Below, in pieces: positions 24,496 through 33,370 of a stretch of DNA of 64,000 nucleotides. Source of the stretch: Escallonia rubra. Taxonomy: Eukaryota; Streptophyta; Magnoliopsida; Escalloniales; Escalloniaceae. Made by a program: the position numbers and the translations under genes. Below the pieces are notes generated by a model. It was not told the DNA's origin and did not search any database. It was given only the letters and a program-made list of their open reading frames with translations. Location of the stretch: assembly GCA_033065855.1 (NCBI GenBank), contig JAVXUO010002735.1, forward strand, positions 310,001 to 374,000, read 5' to 3'. Each line of letters begins with the position of its first letter. The first letter of the stretch is position 1.

Positions 24496-25687
24496 TATAT
24501 AGTGGGTCAAAGAAGAAGAGGACATTATCAATCAATCATCAACCAGACAAATCAAGACTTAGTCTTTTTCTTTTGTTTAGAGGCTTTTGCTGTCATCGAT
24601 AGGAAGTTCAGTTTCCAGATTTGAAAACATTGTTGTGTAAACATTTACAATCGATCAAAGCTCTCTTTGTCATTTATGGGCACGCTGTCTTTTACATGCA
24701 ATTTTCATATGTTCGTTAAAGTTTCTCGCTTTCAGGGAAGTCTCCATGCCCTAGGGGCAAAAAAGATCCCACATTTTTAATCGGTTGTGCTGCCACCGGC
24801 GCACAAATCGATAGTGAGTTTGCCCAGCAGCGCAAACACCTATTAAACTCATAGAAAATCTTAGCCAATATTGTTGAAACTTTTTTACTATTCAAACTCA
24901 ATGAAGTTACGACCTTTGGCTTGTTCTTGTCTACCCAATGCCTAATCCCATACAAGTAATTGGACACTAATGGAGAGTCCCCATCCAAATTAGAGTAATT
25001 CTTTAAACTCATCTCTGTTTAGGCTTTCAGCAAGTTTTGCCCCACAAAACCCATCTTGACCCATTTCCATACGTTGACCCATTGTCATACTCTTCTCAAG
25101 AACCCTAATTTCAGCTTCCCCATCTCGAATAGGTACTAGGTGCTTATGGGCAATAATAGGGCAAAGTGAAGGTGACCCATTCTCGGGAAAGGAAGGGTTT
25201 GTGTGAAAGTGCGAATGGAGGTTTAGGGTTTTAGGAGAAGAAGAGAGATATGAGAGAAATGGAGGTTTAGGGTTTTAAGAAGGTTTGGGCAAGGGAATGG
25301 ACAAATATACCCATGCCAAATGGCATGCGCACAACACATGCGGACTTCACGTCATATTGTGAACAAACATTCAATTTTGGATTCATTTGCAATACTTTTG
25401 TCAAGAATAAGGGACATTATTGCAAAAATTACAAACACAGAGAACGACCTACAAAAACGTCTAAAGCACATGATACAATTTTGTATTTAACCCAGTAAAT
25501 TTTTTTAACAAGTTTCCAAGGAGAGAACAGAAGAGGGTATTTATAAAAAGGGAAAGCTCCCCTAATCCTAGTCCTAATAAAAAAATGATATATTTCTAAG
25601 CGACCACTCGTCGCTAAGTTACTTGGTTCACTATGCATAAGCAATACTAACTACATCGGTTTCACTACAAATCTTTATGTTTTACTT

Positions 25688-25690
<3 letters not shown>

Positions 25691-25738
<48 letters not shown>
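25691..25738. repeat. (TA)n microsatellite, left flank of the large MULE
   Basis: About 24 TA units run directly up to the left end of the Mutator-like element. The matching (AT)n at 37900-37930 is the other side of the same target. Confidence 0.95.
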
Positions 25739-25741
<3 letters not shown>

Positions 25742-25894
25742 GGCAATGATACACACCAACCGGAGGAAAAAAAAAAATTTCCCACCCAATCGCATGACAA
25801 TCAACCGATTGTATAAAAAAAAAAACAATGGAATTATGTACGGCCGCGATTGGAAAAGGGAAAAAAGGCCAAAAAAATTGGACGGCAGCGATTG

Positions 25895-26015
25895 GCTTGG
25901 GCCAATCGGCTGACTGTCCAGCGATTGGGCCCAAGGCCAATCGCCTGACTGTCAAGCGATTGGCCTTGGGCCCAATCGCTGGACAGTCAGCCGATTGGCC
26001 CAATCCAACCGTGAC
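25895..26015. repeat. Long palindrome specific to the left arm
   Basis: GGCCAATCGGCTGACTGTCC pairs with GGACAGTCAGCCGATTGGCC, and an inner GCGATTGGGCCCAAGGCCAA pairs with TTGGCCTTGGGCCCAATCGC. This forms a near-perfect hairpin of about 100 bases with a very short loop near GACTGTCA. The right arm has only the small GATTGGCTTGGGCCAATC stem at the matching place. Confidence 0.85.
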
Positions 26016-26039
26016 CGTCCATTACTTTGGCCTTTTGGC

Positions 26040-26520
26040 CTTTTTGGCCTGCTGCCCCGTTTTTTTTTTTGTTTTTTTTGCTGCCCCTCCCTTTTTTTTT
26101 TTTTTTTGCCTGCCCCTCCTCTTTTTTTTTTTTTTTGGTGCCTGCCCCTCTATTTTTTTTTTGGCCTGCCCCTCCCCAGTCCAGTTTGCCTCCAATTTAT
26201 TTTTTTTATCCAGCCTCCCCCGTGGCCCCCACCTCTCTTCCCCCCCCCCCCACGTGTCCCCACCCCCTCCCTTGCCCCCCCCCCTTCGGGTCAGTCACCC
26301 GAATTCCCCTTGGCCCCCACCCCTCTTCCCCCTCCCCACTTGTTTATTTCCCCCCCCCCCCCCCCCCCCCCCACTTTTTCTTCCCCCCCCCTAGGCCCCC
26401 ACCCCCCTCCCCACTTGTCCAAATATTTTCCCAGACCCCCACCCCATTCCCCACTTGTCCAATTCTTTCCCTAGACCCCCACCCCCCCTTTCGACAAATG
26501 TCACACCATTAGTTGGCCCC
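26040..26520. repeat. Polypyrimidine tract of the left arm
   Basis: Almost only C and T on the plus strand: T-runs of 9-16 separated by GCCTGCCCCTCC-like units, then long C-runs with CCCCACTTGT units. The mirror tract (G/A) is at 37195-37690. The proline/phenylalanine-rich frames here are composition artefacts. Confidence 0.85.
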
Positions 26521-26545
26521 CCCTCCCACGGCTCACTTTTCTGTC

Positions 26546-26696
26546 TATAAAAACCCTCTTCTCCCGACTTATTTCTTACACTCTCATCAGTCTCCCTATC
26601 TCACCTAAATAATCTCCACAACAATACGAGCGAAAAATTTTTTACGCTAGAAGAAGATCGGTGGATTTCTTCGTCATTTTTTTCAAGTCAAAACAA
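26546..26696 (+). promoter_or_regulatory. Core promoter and leader exon, left arm
   Basis: TATAAAAA at 26546 follows the pyrimidine tract. About 30 bp later a CA-rich start-site-like region (CTTACACTCTCATCAG) begins, and a non-coding exon appears to run to 26696, where AACAAGTAAGT gives a consensus 5' splice site (GT at 26697). The next good acceptor in frame with the gene is TTTTTACAG at 29137-29145, three bases before the ATG at 29148. The predicted 2.45-kb leader intron spans the tandem repeats. Splicing is inferred from sequence only. Confidence 0.65.
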
Positions 26697-27109
26697 GTAA
26701 GTATTTTGAATTTTCTTATAATTCAATGTTAATTTAAATTGTTGTTACGCTTAAATTGTTCTTACCATAGCCTAAATATCGTGTTTAGGGCGTCAAAATT
26801 GCGTTTTTACAAATCGGGGTATTACATTCGAAAGATTCGAAAATAGCGATTTTTTAAGCAGTCAAATTTATGATTTTTCACGAATTTATAAAAAATAGCT
26901 AGAGCTAGATTTTGCCAAAGTGCAAAAAAGAGACCCTAGTTATTTTTAAAATATCTGTATCAGGTAAAAATTTAAGATTTTTTCAAATACTGGAAAGGGG
27001 TTAACTGATACGCGATACCTTGTAACTTCGCAGTGTAATTTAAAATATCAAGCTAGCGCGATTTCGCGCGAAACTTTTTTGAGAACCCTAGGATGTTGGA
27101 AAGTTCCAT

Positions 27110-28970
27110 TCCCCATGAATTCGGGCCATTCCGAAGCCGGTAGCAATTTTTTGCCGAACGGGCTTTTAAGCGCTCGATCCGGACACCGGTTCGGGATTTT
27201 TTGACGCAAAATCCCTAAAATGCTTTTTAGATCAAGGATGGACTCAGAAACCTTAGAATAGCGTCTTAAAGCACTTTTGAGATTTTTCCCGATGCCAGGG
27301 GGCATTTTCGTAATTCGCCGCCCGATAGGGGTATTTTCGTAATTTCACGCTGTCAACTTTTTTGAATGACTGCTCAGTCCGTAAATGTAAGCAAACCCTA
27401 GCCAAGGCGGGAAGTTCCATGTCTAACGAATTCGGGCCATTCCGAAGCCGGTAGCAATTTTTTGCTACCGGCTCTTTTAAGCGCTCGATCCGGACACCGG
27501 TTCGGGATTTTTTGACGCAAAATCCCTAAAATGCTTTTTAGATCAAGGATGGACTCAGAAACCTTAGAATAGCGTCTTAAAGCACTTTTGAGATTTTTCC
27601 CGATGCCAGGGGGCATTTTCGTAATTCGCCGCCCGATAGGGGTATTTTCGTAATTTCACGCTGTCAACTTTTTTGAATGACTGCTCAGTCCGTAAATGTA
27701 AGCAAACCCTAGCCAAGGCGGGAAGTTCCATGTCTAACGAATTCGGGCCATTCCGAAGCCGGTAGCAATTTTTTGCCTATGAAACTTTTAAGCGCTCGAT
27801 CCGGACACCGGTTCGGCAATATCTCACGCAAAATCGCTAGAATGATTTGTAGATCAAGGATGGACTCAGCAACCTTAGAATAGCGTCTTAAAGCACTTTT
27901 GAGATTTTTCCCGATGCCAGGGGCATTTTCGTAATTCGCCGCCCGACAGGGGTATTTTCGTAATTTTTCCCCTTTCAACTTTTTCGAATGACTGCTCAGT
28001 CCGTAAATGTAACCCAACCCTAGCAAAGGCGGGAAGTTCCATTCCCCCCGAATTCGGGCCATTCCGAAGCCGGTAGCAATTTTTTGCCTATGAAACTTTT
28101 AAGCGCTCGATCCGGACACCGGTTCGGGATTTTTTGACGCAAAATCCCTAAAATGCTTTTTAGATCAAGGATGGACTCAGCAACCTTAGAATAGCGTCTT
28201 AAAGCACTTTTGAGATTTGTACTCAATGCCAGGGGCATTTTCGTAATTCGCCGCCCGACAGGGGTATTTTCGTAATTTTTCCCCTTTCAACTTTTTCGAA
28301 TGACTGCTCAGTCCATAAATGTAAGCAAACCCTAGAGAAGGCGGGAAGTTCCATTCCCCACGAATTCGGGCCATTCCGAAGCCGGTAGCAATTTTTTGCC
28401 TATGAAACTTTTAAGCGCTCGATCCGGACACCGGTTCGGGATTTTTCGACCAAAAATCCCTAAAATGCTTTTTAGATCAAGGATGGACTCAGAAACCTTA
28501 GAATAGCGTCTTAAAGCACTTTTGAGATTTGTACTCAATGCCAGGGGCATTTTCGTAATTCGCCGCCCGATAAGGGTATTTTCGTAATTTTTCCCCTTTC
28601 AACTTTTTCGAATGACTGCTCAGTCCATAAATGTAAGCAAACCCTAGAGAAGGCGGGAAGTTCCATTCCCCACGAATTCGGGCCATTCCGAAGCCGGTAG
28701 CAATTTTTTGCCTATGAAACTTTTAAGCGCTCATTCCGGACACCGGTTCGGGATTTTTTAACGAAAATTCCCTAAAATGCTTTCTAGATCAAGGATGAAC
28801 TCAGCAACCTTAGAATAGCGTCTTCAAGCACTTTTGAGATTTTTCCCGATGGCAGGGGGCATTTTGGTATTTCGCCGCCCGAGAGGGGTATTTTCGTAAT
28901 TTTAGGCTGTCAACTTTTTCGAACGTCTTTCCAGTCCGTAAATGTAAGCAAACCCTAGCGAAGGCGGCTA
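27110..28970. repeat. Six 311-bp tandem repeats in the left arm
   Basis: The block GGGCCATTCCGAAGCCGGTA recurs at about 27123, 27435, 27747, 28057, 28368 and 28680, a period of 310-312 bp. Each unit also carries AGCGCTCGATCCGGACACCG, a TTTTTAGATCAAGGATG block and CATTTTCGTAATTCGCCGCC. Translated short frames repeat because the DNA repeats. The unit is homologous to a single-copy stretch of the solo LTR at about 21760-22130. Confidence 0.92.
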
Positions 28971-29147
28971 GGGTTACTAAGCGTTCCGAGTCGTGGGAAG
29001 TGAGGAATGGTTTTCATACATTAAAGTAATGATTTAATGACTACTGTTATTGCGTTGGTAAGCTAGGTTAACGATTCAGTTACAGTTTTGGAATGTAAAT
29101 ATTATGGACGCTAAGTTAATTTACGATTATATTTTGTTTTTACAGAT

Positions 29148-32091
29148 ATGGATTTCAACCCTGGACCTAATGATACATCAATCCTATACGATGACGATGA
29201 CCACGTCGCGAGGCACGTATTTAACGGTGTCGATAGGGGTGTTTTGGAAACATGTCAAAGCACAAGTGGCCATTCCGAGTGGGTACTGAACGATGAACAA
29301 ATAGAACTACTACACAATCAAAATTTGACGGTGTTCACCGATTGCGGGATTTGGTCTCGGCACGACGATTGCCTTATATCCGCTCTAGTTGAACGATGGA
29401 GGGGCGAGACGAACTCATTTCACTTCCGGTTTGGTGAAATGACTATTACATTAGAGGACGTCGGATTTATACTTGGAATCCCATGTCACGGTAGACCGAT
29501 TACTTCGAATAAAACGTCTGCTTCCATCGCAAAGATGGCTAGGCAGTATTTTCCGGGAATTCCGAGGGAAGCTCTTTCAACCAACGGCATAAAACTTAAA
29601 TGGCTGAGAGAGCAGTACGGCGAGCTACCGGATGAATACACTCCTCATGATTTTTCGGTGTATACGAAGGCATTCCTTTTGTATATTATTGGATCTATAT
29701 TACTTCCGACGCAAAAGAAAAACACGGTGCATCCGAAGTATATGGTGTTCTTGGAGGATCTTGAGGAGGTATACTCCTATTCGTGGGGTTCAGCTGTCCT
29801 TGCGCACCTATATCGAGCATTGCACAAAGCTACGAGAAAGGGTGCCAAGTCTATTTCCGCCTGCATCACTCTGTTACAGGTTTGAGCATTAATATTCTTC
29901 GTTGACGTGCCAATATATTCGTGATTAATAACTAATTCCATATTATGTTTGCATTCACAGGTTTGGTCTTACGAGAGGCTACCCACGGGTCGTCCACAGC
30001 CCGTAGCTGATTCAGATGAGACGTGGCCTAGGGTGTGGGCTTGGGGGCCTAGGCCCAGACGGACTAAACGGGTAGACCCTCACCACAATCTAATGTTCTA
30101 TCGGGGGGAACTAGATATGATGGATGCATCCCTGGTGACGTGGCAGCCATATGGGAAGGTGATGCATCGGTTGGATGAGACGTGTTGGCAACTGCCGGTG
30201 TCGTACGTGCTGGCAGGTTTGGTTCGGGTGCCACTTATTCATTTCGAAGTATGTGAGTTTCAGATGCCCGATCGAGCTATGAAGCAAGCTGGCTGTCCAC
30301 AAGGGATTCCAAAACTCGCTGTAGACATGCGGCCATACAGGGGTGGTCGAGGGCCGAACTTCGAGGTGGCTAATGCCTTGATTTTGTTGGGTGACGAGGT
30401 GGATCAGTGGAATACCTGGCAGGAAACGTATGATAGCCTTGTATCGCTCAAGGACGACGGCACCAGTACTGAGGAATACTTACAGTGGTTTCTCAGGGTG
30501 ACGCGCACGAGGGTGAATCGCCCTTCCGAAGTGAGGACGTCATCGTACGCGCCACGTGAGGTCTATGACCAGTTCTGGGCATTGAGCATTGTAAGTCAGC
30601 TTGAGTGTCGTTTCAATATTGATTTGCGCACCTTCTCGACCATGCCTGAAATGATGACGGTGATTTTTCTATGCATGTTTGTAGGTTGACAAGGGCACTG
30701 AGATGTTCAAGCAGCTCGAGCGGTTTGACTGGTATGTCGCGCATGCGCCTGACAGTTTCAAGAGCTCCGTTGAGTCGTACAAGACTGATCTTCACAACTT
30801 TGGTGTTGCGTACCGGGGTTACCAAGGGGAACCGTCTACTCGCTTGCCTCCTGACCCGTTCGGCTCTCAGCCCCAGCCCCAGAGTCAGGTGTGGGAGCCG
30901 TCTAGTGGCTTGCCTCCTGACGCGTACATCCCATAGCCCGAGAGTCAGGTGTGGGAGCCGTCTAGTGGCTTGCCTCCTGACGCGTACGGGTTTCAGCCCC
31001 AGAGTCAGGTGTGGGAGCCGTCTAGTGGCTTGCCTCCTGACACGTACGACTTTGTGCCCCAGAGTGAATTCTGGGAGCCGTCTAGTCGCTTGCCTCCTGA
31101 CACGTACGACTCTCAGCGCCAGAGTCAGGTGACCCAAGTAGGAATCCAGGCCTCGCGCCCAAGAAACCGGTCGGATAAAGGACAAGCGACAAAGCCATTG
31201 GGGCGATGGAAGCGGGGTTGGATCGACCAGCACTACTTCGGGCCTGAGCCTGTCAACGATTCAACAGACTTTCCTCTTGGAACATTGCTAGGTCACACGG
31301 ATGTGAGAATGTTGGCACCGGAGACAGATATTTCAAATTTTGTCATGAACGCTTATATAGATCTGCTCCGGATTAGAGAGCTACGTTATAACCATCGCGA
31401 AGATTTGAAGCTTAACATGTATCCCACTTATCTTGTCCCATTAATGGTGACCAGCATGAGGGAGTTCACAGAATCGAGGAGGCGAGGGGCAGGCATGGGT
31501 AAGTGGAAACCAGCTAGAAACTTGTTAGCCCTGTTGACCGCAGAGAATCAATGTCACGCTGCTCATGCGAACCTTGTCATGATGCCTTGCCATCACGAAC
31601 ACCACTGGTTCCTATTAGTTCTCTATCCAGCGAACAGAGTGGTCAACATATACGATAGCCTACGGGAGGACTCTCCCTTTCGGTCGCTGGCACAGACATA
31701 CAGCGAGTACATCACTGCAGTGGTTAGTTTTTATCGGTTGACCTTGGCTCATAGTATATTCTTATCGTAACATATATTGATGACCTTTTTTAATTGTTGG
31801 ATGCAGACTACTATCTTCTCGCTAGCGTGCCGAGATTATTCGGGGGAATCCATCACCAGGAATTCGACGGTAGATCCTTGGACGGTCGAGACGATACAGG
31901 ACCGACCAAAGCAATATAACAGTCATGATTGCGGGATTTACGTCCTCAAGTACATGGACTACATTGCTCGCTCGGAGGTGCTCAGATATACGTCGTGGAC
32001 AAGGAAGGCTGCCTTGACGTTTAGGTATAGGATAGCCTGGGAGCTGAAAAAAAATGAAGCTAGATGGCTTCATTACCATTATCCTACTTAG
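29148..32091 (+). pseudogene. Plant mobile domain-Ulp1 protease fusion gene of the MULE
   Basis: Four exons are predicted: 29148-29879, 29961-30590, 30685-31722, 31807-32091. All junctions are phase 0 with GT..AG introns of 81, 94 and 84 bp, giving 895 codons including the stop. The N-terminal half is a plant mobile domain (transposon-derived, as in MAIN/MAIL1), with GEMTITLEDVGFILGIPCHG about residue 100 and LQVWSYERLP across exon 1/2. A linker has five 20-residue repeats (SQVWEPSSGLPPDAY type). The C-terminal part is a Ulp1/C48 cysteine protease, whose family cleaves ubiquitin-like (SUMO) precursors or conjugates. Its catalytic set is complete: His761 (before TWF-like WFLLVL), Asp778 (NIYDS), Gln836 and Cys842 (QYNSHDCG). 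One in-frame TAG at 30934-30936 (codon 538, within a linker repeat) interrupts this copy, hence pseudogene; all else is open. The 5' leader is probably spliced from the left arm. Confidence 0.85.
30835..31134 (+). repeat. 60-bp coding tandem repeats in the PMD-Ulp1 linker
   Basis: CGTCTAGTGGCTTGCCTCCTG recurs at exactly 60-bp spacing (30900, 30960, 31020, 31080), with an upstream 66-bp variant near 30834. The unit is 20 codons, so copy-number change keeps the frame. The only stop in the gene lies in one unit, where CAG became TAG. Confidence 0.92.
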
Positions 32092-32820
32092 CGTGACTAT
32101 GGTGCAATGAGCAAAGAACCCCTGAAAAAAATGTTCATAATTTTTTTATTGTTGCTACGAATTTGGCGATACAGTGTGCACCCATATTAATACATTATAG
32201 GATTTTCTGAAAAATTATTTGTCTCGATTTTCGCTTAAATTCATATATATGGCCTATTAGCGTGCCTAAGGGGCAATGAGCAAAATAGAAATGACAAAAA
32301 AAATTACTCAATTTTTCGGAAGCTATGAATTGGGCCCTAAAGTGTGCCCGAATAGGCCCTTCCTAGGAAAACCCAAAAAATAATGTGTCCCGTTTTTCGC
32401 CGAAATTGTTACGAATGGGCTAACTAGCGTGCCTGAGGTGCAATGAGCAAAAAAGAAATGACAAAAAAAATTACTCAATTTTTCGGAAGCTATGAATTGG
32501 GCCCTAAAGTGTGCCCGAATAGGCCCTTCCTAGGAAAACCCAAAAAATAATGTGTCTCGTTTTTCGCCGAAATTCTTACGAATGGGCTAACTAGCGTGCC
32601 TGAGGTGCAATGAGCAAAAAAGAAATGACAAAAAAAATTACTCAATTTTTCGGAAGCTATGAATTGGGCCCTAAAGTGTGCCCGAATAGGCCTTTCCTAG
32701 GAAAACCCAAAAAATAATGTGTCTCGTTTTTCGCCGAAATTCTTACGAATGGGCTAACTAGCGTGCCTGAGGTGCAATGAGCAAAAAAGAAATGACAAAA
32801 AAAATTACGAGATTTTTCGG
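32088..32820. repeat. 167-bp tandem repeats between the convergent MULE genes
   Basis: TAGCGTGCC recurs at about 32089, 32258, 32425, 32592 and 32759. The last three intervals are exactly 167 bp. The first, divergent unit begins at the stop codon of the PMD-Ulp1 gene, and the last, partial unit ends about 95 bp from the stop of the transposase frame. Later units are nearly identical. Each holds GTGCAATGAGCAAAAAAGAA and AAACCCAAAAAATAATGTGT, which could serve as 3' processing signals for either strand. Confidence 0.9.
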
Positions 32821-32915
32821 AAGAACAAACCAAATCACAAATTAAAGATTCAACAAACCAAATCACAAATTTAAACATTACAAACGTTATTCGTTATACA
32901 ACTGAAACATTAACC

Positions 32916-33370
32916 CTAACACTCTTCATCATCATCGTCCTCCTCGACCATACTGACAGGTGCAAGACCTAACGCTTTATAATGGTTTCTCTTGTCATGA
33001 TCAGTCATCTTATTACACAACGCACACTTTCGCAATTTTTTTTGACCCGTTTCTTTTTCAATCGGATTCTTCATGCGTATTTCTCGTTTTCGCCCTTTTG
33101 TTTGAGAAATAATTGGATCAAAAATGTCGTCCTCCTCACCTTGCATGCTAGTGCCGTCAATGACTGGCTGTTTGCCTCGATTGAATCTACCGGCTCGAGT
33201 CGTCCGAGTAGTCGGAGTGTCCCGTCTTTGTGGATCAGCCATCCTAAACTGTGCATGCTTAGCCGTATCCCGTGCGGCTGCTTCAACTTGATACTTGTAC
33301 CCATCAAACGTTGACGCTGCATCCAATGATAAACTGTGCATGATGTTACAAAGGTGATTATCGCAGCGGC
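32916..33370 (-). pseudogene. C-terminal segment of the MULE transposase, shifted frame
   Basis: This frame continues where the main transposase frame stops (33358) but is offset by one base. Around the junction the main frame gives EQSEPLR then stop, whereas this frame gives CDNHLCNIMHSLSLDAA, then KGRKREIRMKNPIEKE and KCALCNKMTDHDKRNH. FAR1-like transposases normally end with a helical segment, a basic stretch and a CCHC-like knuckle, so this is the natural C-terminus. The knuckle's last Cys is replaced by His. A one-base frameshift or a short unrecognised intron separates it from the catalytic part. Confidence 0.7.

Larger units (their letters stand above)
19747..25493. mobile_element. Decayed inverted-repeat element carrying a solo LTR
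   Basis: Left 19747-20020 and right 25220-25493 are inverted repeats of about 270 bp, visibly diverged, sharing GTTAAATACAAAA at the tips, GACAAAA.TATTGCAAA, and CCTAAACC.TC near the inner end. AGTAAAT occurs at both outer flanks but a clean target duplication is not seen. Subtracting the solo LTR leaves about 1.6 kb, the size of the two neighbouring Mutator-like elements. The frames 19706-19915 (minus) and 25313-25498 (plus) are mirror-image TIR translations, not genes. The frames at 20010-20414 and 24716-25012 are unrecognised. Confidence 0.6.
25741..28970 (+). repeat. Left inverted arm of the MULE
   Basis: The order from the tip is TIR tip, GATTGGCC-type palindromes (25895-26015), a C/T-rich tract (26040-26520), TATA box, leader exon, 5' splice site at 26697, and six 311-bp tandem repeats. 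The same order appears inverted at 35330-37899. The arm is longer than its partner because of extra repeat units and a palindrome found only here. Confidence 0.85.

Noticed and set aside
25828-26512. Long proline/phenylalanine-rich open frames (also mirrored at 37211-37894)
   Set aside because: They arise from C/T homopolymer runs in the MULE arms, are open in several frames at once, and have no domain; composition artefacts.
30613-31233. 206-residue minus-strand frame with RVRRQATRRLP repeats
   Set aside because: Antisense shadow of the 60-bp coding repeats of the PMD-Ulp1 gene.
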